A stretch of 64,000 nucleotides of DNA from an uncultured Cohaesibacter sp. (GTDB lineage: Bacteria; Pseudomonadota; Alphaproteobacteria; Rhizobiales; Cohaesibacteraceae). Positions 36,192-45,625 of the stretch are shown one piece after another; position 1 is the first letter of the stretch, and each line of letters starts with the position of its first letter. A model generated the notes under the pieces. That model saw only the letters and a list, made by a program, of their open reading frames with translations. It searched no databases and was not told the DNA's origin. Both the position numbers and the translations under genes were made by a program. Location: contig NZ_OY782764.1 of the NCBI RefSeq assembly GCF_963678225.1, positions 2,237,001 to 2,301,000 on the forward strand, in the 5' to 3' direction.

Positions 36192-38927
36192 ATGATGATT
36201 GTAAACGAGCAGCTGCTTGAAAAGACAAAAGAAACCGCCAGTGCCGCGCAGGAAGGCGTCGACTGGCTCAAGATGCCCGCCAATGTGGAGCGTATCGGAG
36301 AGGCGGCCAAGTCGATCGAGCGCGAACTCAAGCGCGGTGTCGTTGATGCCCTCCGGCTTTCCGAGGCAGCCACCCGCCCCATGGCGGTTGCCGTGTTCGG
36401 CGCCAGTCAGGTTGGCAAGTCACACCTGATCTCGGTGCTCGCCCGCTCGAATGACGAGCTTTATGCGGTCTTTGATGGCGTCGACGAGCCGGTCAGCTAT
36501 ATCAAGCAGATCAATATCGACAAGGAAGGGGAATCCACCGGCCTTGTCACCCGTTTTACGATCAACAAGGAGACGACGCCCGCTGGCTTCCCCGTCTGCC
36601 TGCGCTGGCTCTCCCATGCGGATCTGATCAAGATTATCGCCAACGCCTATTTCTTTGATGGCCGCCCCAACAGCTTTCCTGAAAGTGCCGAGATTGCCGA
36701 GCATGTCAGCGGATTTTCAAGCGCCGGCACCGGCGGTCAGAATAATGGCCTGAAGCCGGAAGATGTCTGGGATCTACAGGACTATTTCACTCAATATATG
36801 AGCGCCTCGGCTCTAACCGCCAAGCTGGATGCCTTCTGGATGGCGGCTGCGGACATTTGCCCCAACCTGTCCATTGCTGATTTGGGCAAGTTCTTCTCGA
36901 TCCTCTGGGGCAAGGAAGAGCCGATCACCAAGCTCTATGTGGATCTGGTCTCGGCTTTGCAGCGTCTGGATTTCCCAAAGACCGCCTATGTGCCTCTTGC
37001 TGCCATCGATGCAACCAACCCGAAGATTACCAGCATCATCACGGTGGCCGGTTTGTCTGACATCTCCCAAGGCTCAAGCGAGCAGATCGAGGTTAAGACC
37101 ATGAGTGGCGCCTCGGCCTCATTGCCGCGCTCTTCGGTGGCGGCTCTGACAGCTGAGATTCTCATCACCATTCAGGACAAGCCTTGGGATTTCTTCGATC
37201 ATACCGACCTGCTCGACTTCCCCGGTTATCGTAGCCGTGGCTTGAAAGCCGCGGACTTCGAAGAAGATGCTGACGACAGCAACCTCAAGGGCATCGCCAA
37301 ATATCTGGCACAGAATCCGGACAAGACCCTGCAGACGCTGTTGCTGCGCGGCAAGGTGGAATATCTCTTCCAGCGCTATGTCGCCGAGCAGGAGATCACC
37401 TCCATGCTGCTCTGCGCCCAGCCCAACAATCTCGACGTGGACCAACTGCCACAGGTGGTGGCCAAATGGATAACGGCGACCCACGGGCCAAAGCCTGAAG
37501 ACCGGCTGAACAAAGAAGTTCTGCTGTTCTTCATCTTCACCAAGTTCGATTTGCATTTCACCCGTAAGACCAGCGACAGCTCCTTCGGGCTGGAAGGGCG
37601 GCTGGGTGGTGCCATCGAAAACCCGCTCATCCAGTCCTATGGCGGCAGCGCCGACACATGGGTGAAAAACTGGACGCCGGGCCAGCCCTTCAAGAATTGC
37701 TACCTGATGCGCAACCCCAACATTCTGAACCGAGAGATATTTGATATCGATGGTCAGAGCGAGACTGGGGTGAGGGAGAGCGAAACGGGATTTCTGGGGG
37801 ATCTCAAGAACACCTTCATTAGTGTCGAGCCGGTACAGGAACATTTCAGCGATCCGGCCGAAGCGTTCGCGCAGATGATGGAACTCAATGATGGCGGCGC
37901 GTCGCACATAGCCAGAAATCTGTCACCGGTTTGCAACCCCGAGATCAAGAAACGGCAGATAGAGGAGCGCCTTAAAAAACTGCGGGAGCGCCTGTGCGAG
38001 CGCCTGTCCGCCTATTATGTCAGCTCCGATTCCTCGGTTCGGTTGGACGAACGGCTGGCGGTGGCTGATCAGGTGTTGCAAGAGCTTTATGTCTGTGATG
38101 AACGGATGCGCTTTAGCTCCCTGTTGCGTGGCCTGATGCTGGATCCGGGCATGCTGGCCAGCCGATTGCATGAAGCCAGTCTCAGCCGCGCCATCGAAAG
38201 CCGGTCAGATGATGACAGCGACGCTTCGCAGGCTGTGGCATCGGTCGCTCCCTCACGTCCTCGCCCCGGCGCAGGGCGCGTGCGGCCAAGGCCTACACCG
38301 GGTGGAGGTCGGGCTCCAGCCAGTGCCGCTGCGGAGGCAGCATCTGAGGCAAAGGCGATCCAGACGCCATCAAAGGCACCTACCAAAAACCGGCAGCGCC
38401 TGTTGGCTGAAGCGGCCATCGTGACGATGATCGAAAATCTGTTCGAACAGGCTGACAATCCAAGCCTTGCGGCCCTCACCGGAGTGTCCGCCGACGCCTT
38501 GCGCGAGATCGCCAAGGAAATCGCGCTGGCCGTGCGTCGGGTCAAACTGACGGACAGTCTGGCCGAACAGATCGCCCGCATCGCCTTTGTGGATCGTCGC
38601 GATGAACTGCTCAACAAGGCCACGCTGGCCGCCGAGCACATGACCAACGGCTTCATCGCCGATCTGGGCATGTCGCTGCTACCTGAGGAAAAGCGGGCCG
38701 TGATCGATTATGAGACGGGCAGCCAGCCGGTGTTCAAATCCAGAGCGGTTGCCTTTGATACCAGCGGCATCTCCGACGAACCCGATGCTTTTACCACCCG
38801 TTATGTCGACAGCTGGCTGCATGCCTTCTTCAAGGTCGTACAGGACAACGCATTGGGCGACACGCTCGATGTCGATCCTGAACTCAATGCCCGACTGGGC
38901 GGCATTCTGGAAAGGCTTTCAAGGTAA
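36192..38927 (+). CDS. srfC: SrfC-like dynamin-type GTPase (putative virulence factor family)
   Basis: A 911-residue protein of the SrfC family. G1 is GASQVGKS (70-77), G3 DFPG (Asp342-Gly345) and G4 TKFD (450-453), so it is a P-loop GTPase of large, dynamin-like type. The long gap between G1 and G3 holds a family insert. After G4 come helical segments, then a Pro/Arg/Ala-rich linker near residues 680-735 (RPRPGAGRVRPRPTPGGGR) and a helical C-terminal domain. No membrane segment is seen. ATG 36192 follows CCGAAAA. It is adjacent to srfB, as in srfABC loci of enterobacteria, and 101 bp precede the next gene. Confidence 0.85.
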   Translation: MMIVNEQLLEKTKETASAAQEGVDWLKMPANVERIGEAAKSIERELKRGVVDALRLSEAATRPMAVAVFGASQVGKSHLISVLARSNDELYAVFDGVDEPVSYIKQINIDKEGESTGLVTRFTINKETTPAGFPVCLRWLSHADLIKIIANAYFFDGRPNSFPESAEIAEHVSGFSSAGTGGQNNGLKPEDVWDLQDYFTQYMSASALTAKLDAFWMAAADICPNLSIADLGKFFSILWGKEEPITKLYVDLVSALQRLDFPKTAYVPLAAIDATNPKITSIITVAGLSDISQGSSEQIEVKTMSGASASLPRSSVAALTAEILITIQDKPWDFFDHTDLLDFPGYRSRGLKAADFEEDADDSNLKGIAKYLAQNPDKTLQTLLLRGKVEYLFQRYVAEQEITSMLLCAQPNNLDVDQLPQVVAKWITATHGPKPEDRLNKEVLLFFIFTKFDLHFTRKTSDSSFGLEGRLGGAIENPLIQSYGGSADTWVKNWTPGQPFKNCYLMRNPNILNREIFDIDGQSETGVRESETGFLGDLKNTFISVEPVQEHFSDPAEAFAQMMELNDGGASHIARNLSPVCNPEIKKRQIEERLKKLRERLCERLSAYYVSSDSSVRLDERLAVADQVLQELYVCDERMRFSSLLRGLMLDPGMLASRLHEASLSRAIESRSDDDSDASQAVASVAPSRPRPGAGRVRPRPTPGGGRAPASAAAEAASEAKAIQTPSKAPTKNRQRLLAEAAIVTMIENLFEQADNPSLAALTGVSADALREIAKEIALAVRRVKLTDSLAEQIARIAFVDRRDELLNKATLAAEHMTNGFIADLGMSLLPEEKRAVIDYETGSQPVFKSRAVAFDTSGISDEPDAFTTRYVDSWLHAFFKVVQDNALGDTLDVDPELNARLGGILERLSR

Positions 38928-39028
38928 CGCATCCAAAGCAACGCATCAGTGGTGCGCGGTGCGCCCGCAACAGATAGCCAGCAATGAAGAGCATGGCACG
39001 CGAGAATTGATCGGAAAGTGAGCAGGAA

Positions 39029-40180
39029 ATGAGAATACTTTCGGCGCATAAGGAACACGGTCCCGGGCATGCTTGGTTGAGCATGGACCATGCCGTAACG
39101 CCCGAGACGGCCTTGGTCATTGAGCGCGAAACAGACAAAGACCGCTATCTGGGCAGCAGTGGCTGGCAAAGCGTGCCGGAAAATCTGCCCGTCGATGCCG
39201 TGGATGGGGGCCGGATGCTGCTTGGCCCGACCATTGTCGATCATCTTGGCGAAGGAGATTTCATCAAGATTGCCATCGCGGGCACAGGCTATTTCGAAGA
39301 AGATTTCTGGCCTGACGTCCCCATTTCCGGTCGCAAGTCATCCGGCTTCGGCATCGTCTCCTCCAAGCCGTCTGCGGATTCACACCAGAAGGCAGGGCCA
39401 AGTGATCTGGCGGTCAATGTCAAAGGGGGAGGCGCCAGGCAAAGCGCAATGCCCTCAAACGATGAAGCCGGTGACGAGACCGCTGGAGCAGCAAAGGGCA
39501 GACACTATATGCCGGGGGAAACCATTTCGATCGACCCCAGTCTCATTGCCTTTGCCGATCCGTCCATCACTGAGAAACCGTCCACCCGGATCAGCCGCAA
39601 GACTATTGTCGGACTGGCTGCCTTCTGGGTTCTGATTGCTGTCTGCCTGCTTGGCTGGTATTTCAGCCCCTATTTGCTGGCCGGATTGAATTCCGTCTCC
39701 CAGCAGGCCGAGCAAACGCCAGTTGAGGAGCCGGTTGTCACGCCTGCACCGACGCCGACGCCATCACCCGCACCAGCCCTAACGCAGCAAGAGCCGCAGA
39801 TGGCCAGAGACCGCAGCTATTGGCAGCAGCAGATGATGAGCGGACAGATGTCCGGACAGGAGCTCTATCAGGCCTCCGAGGAAACGGCAGACAATGCCGA
39901 ACTGAGCGACATGTCTGCCGAATTTCTGCGCCTTGCCTCCAACAAGGGCTATGCGCCAGCTCTTAGGTCCTATGCCGAACGCTATGACCCCACCAAGCCG
40001 GATGCGGCTGGCGCATCAGTCATCAAGAATGCCAATACGGCGCTTGATGCCTATACGCGCCTCAAGGCTGGCGGAGACGCCAATGCTGCGGCGGATATCC
40101 AGTCTCTCTGCCAGTTCCTTGAGCCGAAATATTATCAGGATGCAGAGGCCCGCACCGCTGTCGACGACTATTGCAGATAA
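39029..40180 (+). CDS. Single-pass membrane protein of the Srf/vWA operon, function unknown
   Basis: A 383-residue protein not recognised as a named family. The N-terminal 100 residues look globular (GRMLLGPTIVDHLGEGDFIKIAIAGTGYFEEDFWPDV). A low-complexity stretch leads to one membrane helix (about 193-213, IVGLAAFWVLIAVCLLGWYF). Outside lie a Pro/Thr spacer (APTPTPSPAPA) and an alpha-helical domain (SYWQQQMMSGQMSGQELYQASEE...EFLRLASNKGYAPALRSYAERYDP) reminiscent of Sel1/TPR-like repeats. The Cys-Arg ending is close to the membrane-distal end. It occupies the middle of the operon after srfC, and may link the GTPase to periplasmic parts. Confidence 0.65.
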   Translation: MRILSAHKEHGPGHAWLSMDHAVTPETALVIERETDKDRYLGSSGWQSVPENLPVDAVDGGRMLLGPTIVDHLGEGDFIKIAIAGTGYFEEDFWPDVPISGRKSSGFGIVSSKPSADSHQKAGPSDLAVNVKGGGARQSAMPSNDEAGDETAGAAKGRHYMPGETISIDPSLIAFADPSITEKPSTRISRKTIVGLAAFWVLIAVCLLGWYFSPYLLAGLNSVSQQAEQTPVEEPVVTPAPTPTPSPAPALTQQEPQMARDRSYWQQQMMSGQMSGQELYQASEETADNAELSDMSAEFLRLASNKGYAPALRSYAERYDPTKPDAAGASVIKNANTALDAYTRLKAGGDANAAADIQSLCQFLEPKYYQDAEARTAVDDYCR

Positions 40181-40198
40181 GCTTGAAAGGTTGGCTCC

Positions 40199-42085
40199 AT
40201 GAAGAAATTTGCTTTTATTCTTGTTCTATTGATTGCAAACCTGACGCTCATTCCCCTTGTCGGACTTGAGCAATCTGCCTTCGCGCGCGAAGCGCTGCTC
40301 ATGCAGGGCAAAAAGACCCTTTACCGTAGGGTCGTGACCAAACCGGGCAGCCAGCTGCTTTCTGCTGCCTCGCCCAGTGCGCAGGTGATCAAGGGCAATG
40401 TGCCAGCCTTCGCCGTTTACTATGTCTATGGCGAGCAGAATGGCTACACCGAGGTTGGCATCAACAGTCGGGGTGATGCGGCAGGCTGGATCGCTTCAGA
40501 CAAGCTGGTCGACTGGAAACAGTCTATCGTTGTGGCCTTCAACAACCGGGCAGAAGCCGGTCGCGTGCGGCATCTCTTCTTTAAGGATTTCAACACGCTC
40601 GCCGATGACATCGAGGCCTATCAAACGCCCGAAGAGTTCGCCAACAGCCCCGACATCGTGGCTGTAGAGCCGGAAAATGCCATCAACGACAACAACAATT
40701 TCTATCTGCTGCCCATTCTCGATCATGAGTCGATTTATTTCCCCGATGACAATGAAGGCAACATGCTGCAAGTGGGGTCGGTGACGGCGGCCAGCGCACG
40801 CCGCACCACTGAGGATTTCAGGGCAGGGGTCGTCTTTGTTATTGATACCACCATCTCCATGGGGCCCTATATCCGTCAGACCAAGGAAGTCGTGGAACAG
40901 ATTGGCGTGCAGCTTGAGAATTCCCCGCTGGCAGGCAAGGTTTCCTTCGGACTGGTGGGCTATCGCCAGTCGACACTGACCAATCCGGGCATTGGTTACA
41001 ATGTCAAAAATCTTCTGCCGCTGGATGCGCATTCAGACGTAAACCAGTTCCTTGCAGCGATTGACAATATGGATGTTGCCAAGGTGCCGACCGTCGGGTT
41101 CGATGAGGACGCCATCGGTGGCATCGCCTTTGCCAGCAATGATAACAATTGGCAGCCCTATGCCGCCAAATATATGATCCTTGTCACCGATGCCGGTGCC
41201 AAATCCCCCGAGTTTGGCGATAACTATGCCCACGAGCTGGACATCCCGGAACTGGCCGGAGACCTCAATGACAAGGGCATCCGCCTTCTGGTGATGCATC
41301 TGAAAACCCCGGCCGGCAAGAAGGACCACCGCTCCGCCGAGCTGCAATATCGTCAGGCGTCCCGTCTCGTTGGCTCCATGAATGATCTTTATACCGATGT
41401 CTCCGAGGGCAGCGTGCGTGAATTTGGCAATGGCGTCAGCCTGATTGCCAGCCAGATCGTTACCACTTCGCAGGATATCCAGAAAGACAAGGAGATTGCA
41501 GAGCCCGACGCGAATGACAATTCCACTCAGGCCAATCTGCGCCGCGCTGCCAAGGCCTTCCAGCTGGAATATCGTGGCAATCAGCAGGGCGAACAGGCGC
41601 CGGAATTCTATCGTGCCTGGACCATCGACCGTGCCTTCGCCGCCTATGCCCGTCAGGCGCTTGATATCCGCATTCTGCTGACCAAGAACCAGCTTTCAAC
41701 CATGGCGCAGAATCTGCGCGAAATCGTGGATCAGGCCAACAGGCCCGGCGGCATCATCGATGCCAACGCCTTCTTCCGCAGCATTCAGGATCTGGCGTTG
41801 CGCACTTCGAACGATCCAACCCAGATTCGTGATGATCAGAGCCTTGGTGATGCCATTGCAGAATATCTGGATGATCTGCCCTACAAGAGCCAGACCACGG
41901 CCATGACCATGGCCGACTGGGTGACCCTCAGTGCGCCCGAGCAGCGGGACATCATGAATGGTCTGGAATCCAAACTGCGCTATTACGAGCGGGTACATTC
42001 CGATCCGGACCGCTGGTTCGACCTGCATGAGAATGCCGCGCCGGGCGAAGCCGTCACGACGATCTCGCTGGACCGCATGCCATGA
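40199..42085 (+). CDS. Secreted SH3-like/vWA-domain protein
   Basis: A 628-residue periplasmic protein. A signal peptide (residues 1-29, ending SAFA) precedes a bacterial SH3-like domain (about 45-105, GSQLLSAASPSAQVIKGNV...GWIASDKLVDW). A von Willebrand factor A domain begins near residue 210 (VFVIDTTISMG, Asp216). The MIDAS motif is DxTxS instead of the usual DxSxS, so metal binding is probable but modified. A helical C-terminal region follows. The layout resembles the periplasmic vWA part of PpkA-type T6SS sensor kinases, but no kinase domain is present. Its stop codon overlaps the ABC ATPase start (ATGA). Confidence 0.78.
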   Translation: MKKFAFILVLLIANLTLIPLVGLEQSAFAREALLMQGKKTLYRRVVTKPGSQLLSAASPSAQVIKGNVPAFAVYYVYGEQNGYTEVGINSRGDAAGWIASDKLVDWKQSIVVAFNNRAEAGRVRHLFFKDFNTLADDIEAYQTPEEFANSPDIVAVEPENAINDNNNFYLLPILDHESIYFPDDNEGNMLQVGSVTAASARRTTEDFRAGVVFVIDTTISMGPYIRQTKEVVEQIGVQLENSPLAGKVSFGLVGYRQSTLTNPGIGYNVKNLLPLDAHSDVNQFLAAIDNMDVAKVPTVGFDEDAIGGIAFASNDNNWQPYAAKYMILVTDAGAKSPEFGDNYAHELDIPELAGDLNDKGIRLLVMHLKTPAGKKDHRSAELQYRQASRLVGSMNDLYTDVSEGSVREFGNGVSLIASQIVTTSQDIQKDKEIAEPDANDNSTQANLRRAAKAFQLEYRGNQQGEQAPEFYRAWTIDRAFAAYARQALDIRILLTKNQLSTMAQNLREIVDQANRPGGIIDANAFFRSIQDLALRTSNDPTQIRDDQSLGDAIAEYLDDLPYKSQTTAMTMADWVTLSAPEQRDIMNGLESKLRYYERVHSDPDRWFDLHENAAPGEAVTTISLDRMP

Positions 42086-42819
42086 TCGCACTCACTGTTC
42101 GCAACATACGCAAAAGCCTGAAAGACCCCGATCGGGCGTTCGATCTGCATATCCCCGCCTTTGATGCAAAGGGCGGGGAGAAGATCGCCGTTGTCGGCAC
42201 CACAGGCTCGGGCAAGACGACGGCCATGGATATTCTGGCCATGGCCAGCCAGCCCAGCATATGCGAGCAGTTTGACCTTGTTGTTGATGGCAAGACCCAC
42301 GACCTCAATGCCGCTTCGAAAAACCGGCGCAAAAGTGCCCGCTTGCGTGCCAGCTATTTCGGCTATGTTATGCAGAAGAGCCCGCTCTTTCCCTTTCTGT
42401 CGGTGCGGGAGAATGCCCTCCTGCAACAGCGTATTTCAGCCCGGCCCGATGCCGCGTTTGTCGCTCAGCTGTTTGACCGGCTGGGCATAGCGATGATCGC
42501 CGATGCCATGCCTGATGAAATCTCGGTGGGACAAAAACAGCGCACGGCCATTGCCCGTTCCTTGGCTCATCACCCGTCCATCATTCTGTGCGATGAGCCG
42601 ACGGGCGCATTGGACCCGCGAACCGCACGGGACTGCATCGAGACAATCATCTGGGCGGCAGAGCGCACCGGCGCCATTCTCATCATGATCACCCATGACT
42701 GGGATCTGGCCAAAGCCTATGGCTTCGACTTCTACGAAATCAAAACCAGAATGCTTGCCGACAATGCCATGTCTGCAACACTTGCCCTCCAATCCGGCGT
42801 GGAGAAACGCAGAGCATGA
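42082..42819 (+). CDS. ABC transporter ATPase, LolD/MacB/TagT type
   Basis: A 245-residue ATP-binding subunit. Walker A is GTTGSGKT (39-46), the signature is ISVGQKQRTAIAR (SGGQ replaced by SVGQ), Walker B is ILCDEPTGALD (Asp171, Glu172) and the switch His is in MITHDWDL. The MacB/LolD group works with FtsX-type permeases to drive mechanical work rather than transport. It overlaps the vWA gene upstream and the permease gene downstream by 4 bp each, so the three proteins are made together. The TagT ATPase of T6SS is the closest functional analogue I can name, by context. Confidence 0.88.
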   Translation: MIALTVRNIRKSLKDPDRAFDLHIPAFDAKGGEKIAVVGTTGSGKTTAMDILAMASQPSICEQFDLVVDGKTHDLNAASKNRRKSARLRASYFGYVMQKSPLFPFLSVRENALLQQRISARPDAAFVAQLFDRLGIAMIADAMPDEISVGQKQRTAIARSLAHHPSIILCDEPTGALDPRTARDCIETIIWAAERTGAILIMITHDWDLAKAYGFDFYEIKTRMLADNAMSATLALQSGVEKRRA

Positions 42820-44006
42820 TTGCACTGGATCTGGCCATAAAGAGCATTCTGCGCTCTCCGAAACCCAATATCGCGGCGATGATCGCCCTCATTTCGGTGC
42901 TGGTGCCCACAATGCTGCTCTGGAGCATGAAGGTCGGCTTCATCCAGTCGATGCTTGATGAATTGCGGACATCTCCGGCGAGTCTGGAAATCCGGGTGAA
43001 GGGGGACTATGTCCTGACGCCCGATAAGCTCAGGGAAATCGAAGCCCTCGATGGCATTGGTTTCATCATGCCGACCGCCCGCTATCTCGCTTCCCGTGCG
43101 TTCGCCAGTCATGACAATGGCCGGGATAGAACGCCCGTATCCCTGTTGCCGACCGGCGCCGGTGATCCGCTTCTGCAAGCAGGCGAGGGATTGGTTGGAA
43201 AGGGGGATGCCATCATCACCCGCGACCTTGCTGAAAAGCTCGGGCTCGGAGTGGGCGACGCGTTCGAGATTTCCACCAATCGCAAGAAGCAGAGGGAACT
43301 GCTACGAATTCCGCTGACCATTGCCAACGTGATCTCGCGGGAGACTGTGGTTGGCCAATGGGTAATGGTCGCCCCCTCGGTCATTCAGGAGGTGGAAGCC
43401 TTCATTGATGGCTTCGCCCTGCCTGACAGGGGCAAGGACGGTAAGCCCCTTGCCGAGCGTCCAAACGTTTATTCCGGCCTGCGCCTATATGCCGACCGCA
43501 TCGAACATGTTGCGCCGCTGGCCAATGAGATGACACGTCTGGGCTTTTCAGTGCAGAGCAATGCTGCCCGCATCGAGGCCATACAGCAGCTCGACAAGAT
43601 TCTGAGCGGAATCGTTCTGGCGATCGGTCTGGTGCTGTTTGTCGGGCTTACCCTGTCTGTCTGGTCGGGCATGGTCATCCAGCTTGAGCGCTTGCGGCCC
43701 CACGTCGCCCTTCTGGGGCTTATGGGGCAGGGCCTGTTTGGCGTTTCCATGTTCTTTGTCTTTATCGGCCTGTTCAATGCCTTGGGGGGCATCCTTCTGG
43801 CCGATGGCCTGACGCTGCTTCTGACATGGTTGGGGAATATGCAGTTTCAGGGCGTGTATGGCAATTTTGCCGCCATTTTCGCGCTACCCGTTCGCCATAT
43901 CGCATTGATCGATGCGGGGGCCTTTCTGCTCCAGCTCATGCTCGCATCCTTTGTCGCTTTGAAATCAACCTATATTCGTCCGGGGGACCTGTTCCGTGGC
44001 TATTAG
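42816..44006 (+). CDS. FtsX/MacB-type ABC permease (TagS-like by context)
   Basis: A 396-residue membrane protein with the FtsX-like topology: one N-terminal helix (IAAMIALISVLVPTMLLWSMK), a periplasmic domain of about 240 residues, then three C-terminal helices (SGIVLAIGLVLFVGLTLSVW, LFGVSMFFVFIGLFNALGG, and a last one near LIDAGAFLLQLMLASFVAL). The periplasmic domain of such permeases senses or moves ligand proteins. It overlaps the ATPase gene by 4 bp and the SUMF1 gene by 11 bp. Together with these it forms a TagST-R-like unit. Confidence 0.82.
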   Translation: MIALDLAIKSILRSPKPNIAAMIALISVLVPTMLLWSMKVGFIQSMLDELRTSPASLEIRVKGDYVLTPDKLREIEALDGIGFIMPTARYLASRAFASHDNGRDRTPVSLLPTGAGDPLLQAGEGLVGKGDAIITRDLAEKLGLGVGDAFEISTNRKKQRELLRIPLTIANVISRETVVGQWVMVAPSVIQEVEAFIDGFALPDRGKDGKPLAERPNVYSGLRLYADRIEHVAPLANEMTRLGFSVQSNAARIEAIQQLDKILSGIVLAIGLVLFVGLTLSVWSGMVIQLERLRPHVALLGLMGQGLFGVSMFFVFIGLFNALGGILLADGLTLLLTWLGNMQFQGVYGNFAAIFALPVRHIALIDAGAFLLQLMLASFVALKSTYIRPGDLFRGY

Positions 44007-45591
44007 ATATTCTCGTTTTTTCAGGCGGGCCATCGCTGGCCTGTCCCTATTTCTATTTTCCGCTGGTGCGACTTTGGCGCAGGAGGCGTGGGACGCCAAC
44101 TATTACAATCCGGCCGGTGATCCCGATGTCCTGCTGCTGCCTATTCCATGCGGGGGCAAGATTGCGCTCAAAAAGGTGGTGACCATCACCGAAGATCCTA
44201 GCTCACCGGTCGGCCCCTTGAGTGACCAACGCATCGTGATCGGTCGCGATGCCGGACGGACGCGAGGCTATATCGAGGAAAATCACCACGAATATATCTC
44301 CGGCACCCTCATGGATGACGAAACCCATGAGCGCTATTATCTGATCGGGGCTTATGAGGTGACGCAGGGTCAATATGATGCCGTGATGAAAGGGCCCGAT
44401 GCCTGCCCCAGACGAATGAGCCGCAAACTCAATCTGCCCGTTACCAATGTCAGCTGGTATGACGCGATTGATTTCACCAGAAAGCTCAATATCTGGCTCT
44501 ACAGCAATCCTTCCAGCATGATGGCAACTCTCTCCCAGATTGGGGCGGCCAATGGCTTTGCTCGTCTGCCAAGCGAGGTGGAGTGGGAATTTGCGGCCAG
44601 AGGTGGCAGTGCGGTTCCTGCTGCGGTGCGCAATGAGCCGGTCTTCTTCAACGAAGGCACCATCGACGATTATGCCTGGTATAATGGTGCCATGTCCTCC
44701 TCGGGCAAGGCCAAGCCGGTTGGCAAGAAAAAGCCAAATCCGCTGGGGCTCTATGACGTCTACGGCAATGCTGCCGAAATCGTGCAGGATTCCTTCCGCA
44801 TGACGCGCTCGGATCGCCTGCATGGGGCGATTGGTGGCTTTGTGGTGCGCGGCGGTTCTTTTCTTGATAGTCCCGATCTGATCACCTCGGCGCGGCGCGA
44901 TGAAAATCCCTTCTTCGATGCGCAGGTGGGAGGCGAGTTCAAGCGCCGCTCGATGGGCTTCCGCATTGCTGTCAGCACCTCGTCCATCCCACGTGATGTT
45001 TCCGAGGTGCCGCGTCTGGAGACGGCCTTTGAAGAAACACAACGTCAGGTGGATGGCCCTCTAGACGAGCAGCCACTCCAGCAGATGCAGGCCGTGGCCG
45101 ATCAGGTTCAGAATGCAGAATTGCAAACCAAGATCAGGGACCTGCAGAGCCAATTGCAAGACGAGTTTGCCCGCCGCAACGAGTTGAAGGCCCGCAATGT
45201 GCGCGTCATGCTGTCCAATGGCGGCTTGCAGGCGATGGAGGTGTTCCTCAGTGCCCGGGCGATCAAGAAATTCAAGGCCGCCTACAAACAGGCCAAGCTG
45301 ACCAATACTCACCCCGAATTCTACGCCCCACGCATCGAGGCGGAATATAACCATTACACGCTGATTTCAAACGCCTATTACGAAACGGTGGACACGCTGG
45401 CCGACTATGCTGCGCCGGAGATCCGCACACAGTCGGGCGTCGTCAAGCAGGCGCTTTCCCAACGCAACGACACAGACATGATCCGCTTTGTCGAGGCTCT
45501 GGAAACCTCCATTGATAAATTCCGGAACGCGCGCAACCAGCACAGCGTGCTGCATTTCCTCGATGAAATTCCAACCCCATCCATTGATTGA
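43996..45591 (+). CDS. Secreted SUMF1-fold (formylglycine-generating-enzyme-like) protein, non-catalytic
   Basis: A 531-residue exported protein. It starts at GTG 43996 (GGGGGAC upstream), has a signal peptide (SLFLFSAGATLAQEA), and the SUMF1/FGE fold (YEVTQGQYDAVMKG, NVSWYDAIDFTRKL, RLPSEVEWEFAARGG, NPLGLYDVYGNAAEIV, FVVRGGSFLD). The active-site cysteine pair expected in FGE near the GGSF segment is absent (GGSFLDSPDLITSARR), so copper-dependent formylglycine formation is not expected; the fold likely binds ligand or partners, as in TagR of T6SS. A helical C-terminal part of about 200 residues follows. It overlaps the permease gene by 11 bp. Confidence 0.82.
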   Translation: MAIRYSRFFRRAIAGLSLFLFSAGATLAQEAWDANYYNPAGDPDVLLLPIPCGGKIALKKVVTITEDPSSPVGPLSDQRIVIGRDAGRTRGYIEENHHEYISGTLMDDETHERYYLIGAYEVTQGQYDAVMKGPDACPRRMSRKLNLPVTNVSWYDAIDFTRKLNIWLYSNPSSMMATLSQIGAANGFARLPSEVEWEFAARGGSAVPAAVRNEPVFFNEGTIDDYAWYNGAMSSSGKAKPVGKKKPNPLGLYDVYGNAAEIVQDSFRMTRSDRLHGAIGGFVVRGGSFLDSPDLITSARRDENPFFDAQVGGEFKRRSMGFRIAVSTSSIPRDVSEVPRLETAFEETQRQVDGPLDEQPLQQMQAVADQVQNAELQTKIRDLQSQLQDEFARRNELKARNVRVMLSNGGLQAMEVFLSARAIKKFKAAYKQAKLTNTHPEFYAPRIEAEYNHYTLISNAYYETVDTLADYAAPEIRTQSGVVKQALSQRNDTDMIRFVEALETSIDKFRNARNQHSVLHFLDEIPTPSID

Positions 45592-45625
45592 TCCAGATTT
45601 ATAGAGACACAGGAAAGTCAGTATC

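Noticed and set aside
43996-45591. Functional formylglycine-generating enzyme for a sulfatase
   Set aside because: Active-site cysteines and any sulfatase gene are missing.
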